A stretch of 64,000 nt of DNA. Origin: JAKAWW01 sp049966775. GTDB taxonomy: Archaea; Micrarchaeota; Micrarchaeia; Micrarchaeales; Micrarchaeaceae. The translations under genes and the position numbers were made by a program. A model generated the notes under the pieces. The model was not told where the DNA came from. It saw only the letters and a program-made list of their open reading frames with translations, and made no database searches. The stretch lies in assembly GCA_049966775.1 (NCBI GenBank), contig JBMFTZ010000001.1, forward strand, positions 21,171 through 85,170, in the 5' to 3' direction. Shown in pieces: positions 24,770-32,072 of this stretch (within the stretch, counting starts at the first letter, position 1; each line of letters starts with the position of its first letter).

Positions 24770-27478
24770 ATGCGTTATTCAGAAGCTAAGAAGCTCTTCG
24801 ACCTGAGCAACAGGTATGTTTTCATAGCGGCAGTGGTAATCATACTTGCCATTGGCGTATTCGAAAGAACCGGCATGATGAGATTCCAGGGCTTGTATGA
24901 GCCGGACGGCTTTTATTACTACAGCATAATAACGCAGACCATCGCAAACCATTATATAAGGCCCCAATACTCGGCGCTTTCGGGTTTCCCCACACACAAC
25001 ATCGTCGCAGAATCACCAGGGCTTGAGTATATTACAGTGATACCGTACATGCTACTTCATTATTTTGGGATCACTGCGCTTCAGATAATGCGCATCATGC
25101 CCATTGTGTTTGCGCTGCTTGAGATTATCACGGCATATTACCTTACAAGGTTCATCGTTGACAGCAGGCTGGCTGGGCTTCTCGCCATGTTCTTCATCGC
25201 GGTGTCTAGCGGGAACATAGCAAGAACCGCCGCGCTTGTATACAGGGGGGACAGCTTCATAAGCCTCTTCTTAATGCTCGCACTTCTCTTCATGCTTATG
25301 GCGCTGCGCGATGCAGACATGCTGTATAGGGAGAAGAACGCGCTGAGGCGCCGCATGCTTAGGGAGCACGTAGGCAGCGAGCTCGTGCGCATGCACCAGC
25401 GCGACGAGAGGGAGCTCGGGCGCAGGCACAGGGCGGAGCTTGCCGTTATAAGCGGTCATGAAAGCACCGAGGTGGAGAAGCTGAGGTCGCTGCACGAGGA
25501 AGAGGAGAGAAAGCAGCTAGAGATGCATCTTGAAGAGGAAGAAGCGCTTTACGGGCGCACCGCAGATATGCACGCGCGTGAAGCCAGGGAGCGCGCGCCA
25601 AGCATATGGAAGCCTATTTCATACCTGCTCATATCGGCGTTCATGCTGAGCATGGGCGTGGTGATATGGACAGGATCGCCGTACATTGTCGTGGTTTACA
25701 TGTTCGCCATATTATTCATGCTCGTCTATGCGTTTCTTGCAGGCGACGAGCACCTGCTGCTTTCTGATGTGCTTCTCAGCGTTGGCCTGCTTGTGGCGTA
25801 TCTGCTTGAAAGGCTTTTCATGCTCATGCACTTTGCTCCGGCAGGCATTACGCTCACGGGCAGCAAGTTCTTCGTTTTCTACGCGCCGCTTCTTGTGGGC
25901 ACGATTGCTGCATGGTATCTTGTAAGCAGGAACTTCAGGATCGCAAGGGATCCAATAAGCAGGCTGTCGCTGCTCGGCATAATAGCGGTGATAGTGCTCG
26001 CACTCTCCTTTACGGTATTGCTCCCGTTCGTAAACGCGATGACAAGTACCGTCGGCATACACCTCATACCGCTCCCTTCAAGCATAACAAACACGATCAC
26101 ATACGCGGTGGGCCAGACAACGCAGGAGCTCCAGAGGCCCACATGGGCCTTCCTGTTCGGCAGCTTCCATGTGCAGCTGGTGCTTGCCCCGCTCGGCATA
26201 ATACTCTTCCTGCTTGTTGGCGGCAGGGTGGGCGCCACAAGAAAGCATAAAGCGGGCGTATACTTCAACTTCAACGAAGGCATGCTTGTGATGCTCGCAT
26301 ACTTCACTGTCACAGCGTTCCTGCAGTATGCAGCGATAAGGTACAACGCGCTTTTCTCTATACCTATCGCGATATTCGCCGCGTACGGCACGTACGCGCT
26401 CTGGGCGCTGCTCAGGGGGAGATTCCTGACCCAGAAGGTGGTGATAGCGTTCGTGACTGTGGTTTTCGATATAGCAATAGCCTACGAGCTGGCGGCGAAG
26501 GTGTACCCGCTATTTGCCACGGGGCTCGCAATGCTTGTGGTTAGTGCGGTGATGGTAAACCTGCTGCTCGTATATGTATTCGCATACAGTATCTATGCAA
26601 CGGTGAAAAGCAGGCTCAGCCTGCAGAGCGTGTTCATCGGGCTTATGGCAGCGCTGCTCGTGATGAACTTCTATTCGACGTATGTGCAGAGCATCTCTTC
26701 AAGCCAGGCTGACGGCATCAACGCGCAGTTCCTGCAGGCCATGGCTTGGATGCGCAGCAACACGCCAAGCAACGCAACGGTGCTCACCATGTGGCCCGAC
26801 GGCTCTGTTGTCGAGGCGTGGGCGCATAGGCAGAGTTATACAGATAGCGTTGGCGGCGAGAACGCTTCCAGGATCTACCCGTTCGCCAGCTTTCTCTTCA
26901 ACATGACTCCCGCGAGCCTCTCTTATATAGGCAGGGTGCATCCCGATTACATCGTGGCAAGGAGCTTCTGGTTCGACGAGCTGGGCGGCGTCGCCGTTGA
27001 GGGCCTCGTGCAGAACGCGAGCGCGTACGGCTATGACATACTAACGTCGCTCAAGACGAACAGGAATGCTACAGCAAGCTTCTATCTCTTCAACTCTTCG
27101 CTCTACAGGGCAGAGATGATAATACAAAACGTGAACGGCACAACCAAGCTTTATGCATACATAGGGCCGTCTTCATCTACGCTGCTTGCGCCAATAGCAA
27201 GGGTGCTCTTCTACAACGTTTCGAGCTATACCTACTCTATAGTGAACACGAGCACGAGGCCCGCGGCAAACGAAACGCTCATGGTATCATACTCCCAGAG
27301 AGGCATAACAGGCGCCACAATATTAGGGCAGAAGCTCTTTGGAAGCAACATCTTCAAGCTCGTCTATCTATGCGATTATGAAGGCTGCCCGTACAACGGC
27401 TCCATAAGGATGCGCGACGTCTACATGAACAACGACACGCGCATCATTGCTGTGTATTACAACGTTTCCACAACATGA
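24770..27478 (+). CDS. aglB: Oligosaccharyltransferase AglB/STT3-like
   Basis: The enzyme transfers a lipid-linked glycan to Asn in N-X-S/T sequons of exported proteins. The 902-residue protein has about 13 membrane helices and a C-terminal extracytoplasmic domain. The first loop holds the DxD-like catalytic element in GLYEPDGFYYYS. The WWDYG signature is present as MWPDGSVVEAWA (about residue 670), with the Asp kept. An unusual feature is a charged, probably coiled-coil insertion in a cytosolic loop (about residues 185-275, rich in E, R, H, M). The frame opens earlier, but the ATG at 24770 follows a TATA-like CATATTTAG by about 38 nt and gives a normal start. Neighbouring surface proteins are rich in sequons. 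Confidence 0.88.
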   Translation: MRYSEAKKLFDLSNRYVFIAAVVIILAIGVFERTGMMRFQGLYEPDGFYYYSIITQTIANHYIRPQYSALSGFPTHNIVAESPGLEYITVIPYMLLHYFGITALQIMRIMPIVFALLEIITAYYLTRFIVDSRLAGLLAMFFIAVSSGNIARTAALVYRGDSFISLFLMLALLFMLMALRDADMLYREKNALRRRMLREHVGSELVRMHQRDERELGRRHRAELAVISGHESTEVEKLRSLHEEEERKQLEMHLEEEEALYGRTADMHAREARERAPSIWKPISYLLISAFMLSMGVVIWTGSPYIVVVYMFAILFMLVYAFLAGDEHLLLSDVLLSVGLLVAYLLERLFMLMHFAPAGITLTGSKFFVFYAPLLVGTIAAWYLVSRNFRIARDPISRLSLLGIIAVIVLALSFTVLLPFVNAMTSTVGIHLIPLPSSITNTITYAVGQTTQELQRPTWAFLFGSFHVQLVLAPLGIILFLLVGGRVGATRKHKAGVYFNFNEGMLVMLAYFTVTAFLQYAAIRYNALFSIPIAIFAAYGTYALWALLRGRFLTQKVVIAFVTVVFDIAIAYELAAKVYPLFATGLAMLVVSAVMVNLLLVYVFAYSIYATVKSRLSLQSVFIGLMAALLVMNFYSTYVQSISSSQADGINAQFLQAMAWMRSNTPSNATVLTMWPDGSVVEAWAHRQSYTDSVGGENASRIYPFASFLFNMTPASLSYIGRVHPDYIVARSFWFDELGGVAVEGLVQNASAYGYDILTSLKTNRNATASFYLFNSSLYRAEMIIQNVNGTTKLYAYIGPSSSTLLAPIARVLFYNVSSYTYSIVNTSTRPAANETLMVSYSQRGITGATILGQKLFGSNIFKLVYLCDYEGCPYNGSIRMRDVYMNNDTRIIAVYYNVSTT

Positions 27479-27523
27479 CACCAAGGCAGCGCGCTTTAAT
27501 AAATATCGCAGTGATATTAGATT

Positions 27524-29080
27524 ATGCTCGGGTATGTGCTGCCGTTGCTCATAGACACTTCGTTCTCGTGGGTGCGGATGTTCATCGCACTCGGCCTATC
27601 GATGGCACTCGGCATCGGCATAGGCATATACGCGGCGATAAACCAGAAGGCTGAGAAGGTTGTCATACCTGTTGTTGACATACTGCAGACCCTGCCCATA
27701 CTCGCGTTCTTCCCGTTCGTGATCTTCGTGATAGTGGCAACGCTGCCCGGCTTCATAGGCATAAACGCGGCCGTAATATTCCTGATAATAACAAGCATGC
27801 TCTGGAATATAATATTCGGCGTGTACGAGGCGGTGAAGAGCCTGCCCAAAGAGTTCATGGAGCTCGCCGAGCTTTACGGCATGAGCGCATCCGACAAGCT
27901 CAGGAAGATATTCATACCTGCGAGCATGCCAAAGGTTATGGAGCAGTCGACGCTCTCGTGGGCCATAGGGCTTTTCTACCTTGTTACAAGCGAGATATTC
28001 TCAACATCGAACGCAAATTATGCGGTAAAGCATGGCATTGGCGTCGCGCTGACAGCGCTCGCAATAGGAAGCAACTTCGCGGAATACGCGGTGGGCATAC
28101 TCATCTTCATAGCGTTCGTAATAGCGACAAGGCTTCTCTTCTTCGCGCCATTGGAGAGGTACGTTAACAGGTATAACGAGGGCAGCCCAAAGCTCGGCGC
28201 GGTAGGAAGGGCTAGGATGCTTGTATCGAGGCTGGGCCATGCGCACATGCTTGCTCTACACAGGCACAGGATGCACAAGGTCGCGCTCGCCCATGCAGTC
28301 ACAGCGGCGCAGTTGCAGCGCACGCCCATCGTGAAAAAGCGCTTAGGCGCGGAGCGCATCACATACGCGCTACTTGCAATATCAGCTATAGCGGCGCTCA
28401 TCTTGAGCAAGCAGCTCATGCGCGACGAGCTCTTCGTGCTTGCTTCGCTCGCCGCTTCTTTCGTGCGCGTGTGGCTCGCGTTCGTAGCGATAGTGGTAGT
28501 GGCAGTGCCCATAAGTGTATACCTGATCTTCATGACAAAGAAGCCTGGAGCCTATGTGCTCCTCTTCCAGGTTATTGCTTCAATACCGGCTACGATACTG
28601 CTGCCACTGGTTGTGCTGAGCCTAAGGAACGCTCCGATGCACAGCGAGCTTGTCGCCTTCGTGATATTCTTCCTTAGCGGCATCTGGTATGTGGTGTTCA
28701 GCATACTCTCGCACAGGGCTTATATACAGCAGAGCGTTTTCGAGGTGAAGAAGATTTTCGGCGTTAAAGGCGTGCAGGCATGGAAGAAGATATACATATA
28801 CGCAATACTTCCCGGTTTACTCACCGGCGCCGTAACCGGCATAGCAGCGGAATGGAACGCGAGCATAGTGGCAGAGTACTTTACCACCACGGCCATAGGC
28901 AGCGGCGCCGTAGTAACTTCAGTATCGATCGGCATAGGCAAGCTTCTGGATACCGCGCTTGATTCGGGCAACATGCCGCTCATGGTGCTCGGGCTGGTAA
29001 ACCTGACTGTGATGATTATTGTAATAAATAGGTTTGCATGGAAAAGATTTTATGACAGGATAGGCGCAGTGTACAGATAG
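27524..29080 (+). CDS. ABC transporter permease, two fused domains (NitT/TauT-like)
   Basis: The 518-residue protein contains two binding-protein-dependent permease domains in one chain. The first (about 1-215) has the EAA coupling loop ELAELYGMSASDKLRKIFIPASMP. The second (about 280-515) has VKKIFGVKGVQAWKKIYIYAILP. A basic, histidine-rich linker (about 225-275) joins them. In related nitrate, sulfonate and taurine importers the permease is usually a homodimer of single-domain chains, so this is a natural fusion of both halves. The ATPase gene follows after 14 nt. The substrate-binding protein is not in the window, so the substrate is unknown. Confidence 0.88.
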   Translation: MLGYVLPLLIDTSFSWVRMFIALGLSMALGIGIGIYAAINQKAEKVVIPVVDILQTLPILAFFPFVIFVIVATLPGFIGINAAVIFLIITSMLWNIIFGVYEAVKSLPKEFMELAELYGMSASDKLRKIFIPASMPKVMEQSTLSWAIGLFYLVTSEIFSTSNANYAVKHGIGVALTALAIGSNFAEYAVGILIFIAFVIATRLLFFAPLERYVNRYNEGSPKLGAVGRARMLVSRLGHAHMLALHRHRMHKVALAHAVTAAQLQRTPIVKKRLGAERITYALLAISAIAALILSKQLMRDELFVLASLAASFVRVWLAFVAIVVVAVPISVYLIFMTKKPGAYVLLFQVIASIPATILLPLVVLSLRNAPMHSELVAFVIFFLSGIWYVVFSILSHRAYIQQSVFEVKKIFGVKGVQAWKKIYIYAILPGLLTGAVTGIAAEWNASIVAEYFTTTAIGSGAVVTSVSIGIGKLLDTALDSGNMPLMVLGLVNLTVMIIVINRFAWKRFYDRIGAVYR

Positions 29081-29094
29081 CGCCGCGTGTTACG

Positions 29095-29835
29095 ATGCAC
29101 ATGCTCGATGTTGAAAACGTCTCTTATTCAATAGGGCAGGCAAACATAATAGACGGCATAGGCTTCAGCGCTGACAAGGACGATTTCGTTTCGGTAATAG
29201 GCCCTTCTGGTTGCGGAAAGAGCACCCTGCTCAGGATTATGGCGGGGCTTATCAAGCCCAGTAGGGGCAGGATACTCTACAACGGCGCAGAGGTGCTGGG
29301 CCCCAACCCGGAGATATCGTTTGTATTCCAGGATTTCGGCCTACTACCATGGCTCACTAACATAGAGAACGTCAAGATAGGGCTGTCGCTGCTGGATCTA
29401 AGCGAAGAAGAAAAAAGGAAGCGCGCCGCCGCCATATTTGGCACCATGGGCTTGGAGGGCTTCGAGAACGCGTATCCGAACATGCTCAGCGGGGGTATGA
29501 AGCAACGCGTTGGCATTGCGCGTGCGCTTATCTCAAACCCCAAGGTGCTGCTGATGGACGAGCCGTTCAGCTCGCTCGATGAGCTAACCGCAGAAACATT
29601 AAGAACAGACATAGTTGGCATGCTAAAAAGCACAGATGTGCCAGTAAGCTGTGTGCTAATGGTAACACACAACGTCGAAGAGGCTGTGGAGCTCTCGAGC
29701 AAGATCGTGATACTGTCGCAGAGGCCATCGATTGTGAAGGAGGTAAAAGAAGTCAATATGGGCTATCCGAGGAACAGGCACAGCCAAGAGTTCATGGACA
29801 TGGTCGATTACGTCTATAGCGTGCTTACTAGATGA
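29095..29835 (+). CDS. ABC transporter ATP-binding protein (NitT/TauT-like)
   Basis: The 246-residue ATPase energises the fused permease encoded just upstream. Walker A is GPSGCGKST, the Q-loop is FVFQDFGLLPW, the signature is MLSGGMKQRVGIARAL, Walker B is VLLMDEPFSSLD and the switch His is in VTHNVEEAV. The QDFGLLPW form and the closing IVILSQRPS segment are typical of the nitrate/sulfonate/taurine subfamily. Many archaeal members carry an extra AAA-assoc_C domain at the C-terminus. Here that domain is absent from this chain but is encoded by a separate convergent gene (29896-30393). Confidence 0.93.
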   Translation: MHMLDVENVSYSIGQANIIDGIGFSADKDDFVSVIGPSGCGKSTLLRIMAGLIKPSRGRILYNGAEVLGPNPEISFVFQDFGLLPWLTNIENVKIGLSLLDLSEEEKRKRAAAIFGTMGLEGFENAYPNMLSGGMKQRVGIARALISNPKVLLMDEPFSSLDELTAETLRTDIVGMLKSTDVPVSCVLMVTHNVEEAVELSSKIVILSQRPSIVKEVKEVNMGYPRNRHSQEFMDMVDYVYSVLTR

Positions 29836-29895
29836 TTCACAGCTCCAAACGCTTTTGCAGCAAACTGCGCGAGTTATGAAAGCGCATATGCTATC

Positions 29896-30393
29896 TCACT
29901 GTTTTGCCGGCAGGGACCACACGTCATTGCTCCTGCTGTATGAAACTAGCTTGAGGCGCAAGCCCCACTTGAGCAGCAGGCCCCTTAACAGCTCAATGTT
30001 TGTAATGTCATCTGCATAGAGCGTTATGTTCCTGCTTTTCAGTGCCGCGGCAAGCTCTGACGAATTGCGCGGACCTTGCGAAAGCACCGCAAAAACGGTC
30101 TTGAAAGGGTCTAGACCGGAAAGCGCCTTGCCCAATACCTGAGTGACGTTGCGCGGGTTGAGGCTTGCCCCGAGCGCAGTGAGCTCCACGATGCCGTTTT
30201 CCACCGTGCAAAGCTGGAGCATCTCCGCGGCATCGAGCAACGGCAGCAGCTTGTCCACCTCCTCTTTGGCTTCCTTGGCAAGCTTTGATAGACTGAGGGA
30301 GTTGCCATTCTCCTTTACGAGCTCTACGATGCCGCGAACCTCGCTTATCCCTACATTAACAGGAAATTGCCCCATCTTCTCCACATATTCCAT
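29896..30393 (-). CDS. AAA-associated C-terminal domain protein (winged-helix, ABC-linked)
   Basis: The 165-residue protein resembles the AAA-assoc_C domain (PF09821 type): FPVNVGISEVRGIVELVKE, then LSLSKLAKEAKEEVDKLLPLL and AEMLQLCTVENGIVELTALG, which suggest a winged-helix-like fold with the ELT.LG end. In other archaea this domain is fused to, or encoded beside, NitT/TauT-type ABC ATPases and is thought to regulate them. Here it faces the ATPase gene convergently, 60 nt away. The ATG at 30393 has no strong promoter in view. The link to the transporter is supported by known association and by proximity. Confidence 0.7.
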   Translation of the reverse strand: MEYVEKMGQFPVNVGISEVRGIVELVKENGNSLSLSKLAKEAKEEVDKLLPLLDAAEMLQLCTVENGIVELTALGASLNPRNVTQVLGKALSGLDPFKTVFAVLSQGPRNSSELAAALKSRNITLYADDITNIELLRGLLLKWGLRLKLVSYSRSNDVWSLPAKQ

Positions 30394-30817
30394 GACCCTG
30401 GCATTATGCCTGCAAACCGCGCAGGCTTCCAGCGCCTATTCCGCAATGTATGATTACCTGTTCAGCAACTACTGCCCCATCTGCATGGGGCCTTACACTC
30501 TTTTCCTGGGCGCGGCTTTTCTATTGCATGAAGCAGCGCTCTCATTCACGCACCAACCATCATTCTATTTATGGGATTTTCCCCGTCATACACAACCGGC
30601 ACTTTCAGCCTTGTTGCGGGGCATACCTTAATACATCTATATCCCACTTTTGTATTTTTATGCGTTGCGGTGGACCCGTATGCCAGGATGTTGACTTTTA
30701 TATTATGGCAATCTACACCCTTTAAATGTTCCCAATTATTTCACCCGTGCATGCTGCACCAGATGGCACCCCTGTGATGCTTACCACTTGCGCGCTTTGC
30801 GCCAAGCGCCAACGCCA
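30394..30817. other. Intergenic stretch with one strong hairpin and no convincing gene
   Basis: This 424-nt stretch contains a perfect 7-bp hairpin, GCCCCAT-CTGC-ATGGGGC (30474-30491), followed on the plus strand by a T-rich tract, which could be a terminator. AT-rich boxes (TTTAAATG near 30721, TTTATATTATGG near 30698) could be promoters. A minus-strand frame ending at 30546 encodes 33 residues from a GTG (30647) with two cysteines and the end GENPINRMMVGA, and stays open further upstream without an ATG; it may be a gene remnant. Nothing firmer is seen. Confidence 0.35.
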
Positions 30818-31555
30818 TCAGAGCTGTTCCATGCTTGTATAATCTTCTGCTATTTTCTTGTTACCAAAGTCGCTTGCGGCCTTGTAAATCTCGCCTTTTT
30901 CCAGGCCTTTCATGCATATTAGTAGCTGGTTGCCGAGATTGTATACACTTACTACGCCAACATTGAAATAACCTTTGAGCCTGCCCAAATAGCCTTCGGA
31001 ATAGGCCGTGCCTGGGCCGCGTATGTGGTTTACTGCCAGGATGCCCTTTTGCCTAAGCGCCTTGTAAGCGCTTTGCACAAACTGCTCGCTCAGGAACGCG
31101 CTAGGCATCATCGCGTTTACATATGCGTCAAGTATGATAAGATCGTAGGCGTTGCTCGCTCTCTGCACAAACTCTGCGCCGTCGCCTATGATTATACGCG
31201 CCTTCAGGCTGCGCGGGAGTAACACCTTTGATATGCTTACTATGTTTGGATCTATCTCTACAACGTCTATGCTTATGTCATGGTAGAGCGTCTCAAGCTG
31301 GTATGGCACGGTGCCGCCGCCGAGGCCGATAACAAGCACATTTGCGCTGCTGAAAACACGCGGCAGCGGCATGAAATAGTCCCAGTAGCCTAGCGTGAAC
31401 AGCGTGCCATCCCTTATTCTGGAAAAGGTAATTCCGTTATACAGCAGCTTGCGTTCCCCGTTGCGCTCGCGCACCTCTATATATGCTGAAGGCTCGCGTA
31501 TCGAGGCTATTAGCCTGCCCTTTAGGAGCGCGTCTATACCCTCGATGAGTTTCAT
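30818..31555 (-). CDS. Spermidine-synthase-like aminopropyl/methyltransferase-fold protein
   Basis: The product has 245 residues from the ATG at 31555. Motif I, VLVIGLGGGTVPYQL, the acidic VVEIDPNIVSI at the end of strand two, IIGDGAEFV, and DLIILDAYVNAM are the landmarks of the spermidine synthase branch of class I methyltransferase folds. The N-terminal beta part (EVRERNGERKLLYNG) also fits. Canonical spermidine synthases are about 280 residues and have GGGDGG.LRE; here the glycine loop is GLGGGTVPYQ, so the activity may be different. The frame starts upstream at a GTG overlapping the carS stop, but the ATG just after that stop is more natural. It forms an operon with carS and alaS. Confidence 0.75.
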   Translation of the reverse strand: MKLIEGIDALLKGRLIASIREPSAYIEVRERNGERKLLYNGITFSRIRDGTLFTLGYWDYFMPLPRVFSSANVLVIGLGGGTVPYQLETLYHDISIDVVEIDPNIVSISKVLLPRSLKARIIIGDGAEFVQRASNAYDLIILDAYVNAMMPSAFLSEQFVQSAYKALRQKGILAVNHIRGPGTAYSEGYLGRLKGYFNVGVVSVYNLGNQLLICMKGLEKGEIYKAASDFGNKKIAEDYTSMEQL

Positions 31556-31560
31556 ATGCA

Positions 31561-32070
31561 CTACCACGGCACATCCTTGAGCCTGAGCCTGTGGGCGCCC
31601 ACGTTTGTAACGAGGTGAAGCAGCCCGGTGAGCACTATTATGAACACGTACCCGTATATGTCCGGCAGGTGGCCCAGCGGCATGGAAAAAAGCACGGCAA
31701 AGACGAAGAAGCTGTACTGGTCCATTACGGGAAGGCTTGCCCCCTCGCGCATGCCCAGCCTGCGCTTGACAAAGCTGCCCAGAAGGTCTCCGAATATGGC
31801 TCCTGCAGACATGAGCACCGCTATGGCAAGCATGTAATTGCGGAACGGGTATTCCGCTAAACCAACCACGATGCCGCCCGCAAGCATCGCAATTGTGCCC
31901 CTTACTGTCTTGTGATCCCCGAATATGCGCTTGCCGAGGAAGCTCTTGCCCATGTCAAGAGGCGCTCCGCCGCCGAAAAGCACAGGGGCGCCGTTTGCGA
32001 TGTAGGCTGGTAGTATGTAGAGCAGCGGGTATGCGAATACCGTGTATAGAAACGCATATGGCACATGCAC
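31561..32070 (-). CDS. carS: CDP-archaeol synthase
   Basis: CarS condenses CTP with unsaturated archaetidic acid precursor to make CDP-archaeol for ether-lipid synthesis. The 169-residue membrane protein begins at a GTG (32070) two bases after the alaS stop; the longer open frame reaching back over alaS is a shadow. Family landmarks include NGAPVLFGGGAPLDMGK, the conserved GDHKTVRG segment, GDLLGSFVKRRLGMREG, and PVMDQYSFFV. About five helices are predicted. This is an archaea-specific lipid enzyme (DUF46 family) and thus a good domain marker. It is co-transcribed with alaS and the spermidine-synthase-like gene. Confidence 0.92.
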   Translation of the reverse strand: MHVPYAFLYTVFAYPLLYILPAYIANGAPVLFGGGAPLDMGKSFLGKRIFGDHKTVRGTIAMLAGGIVVGLAEYPFRNYMLAIAVLMSAGAIFGDLLGSFVKRRLGMREGASLPVMDQYSFFVFAVLFSMPLGHLPDIYGYVFIIVLTGLLHLVTNVGAHRLRLKDVPW

Positions 32071-32072
32071 AC

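Noticed and set aside
30143..30777. Three plus-strand frames across 30.1-30.8 kb
   Set aside because: They begin inside or beside the antisense AAA-assoc_C gene, lack promoters and show no recognisable composition.
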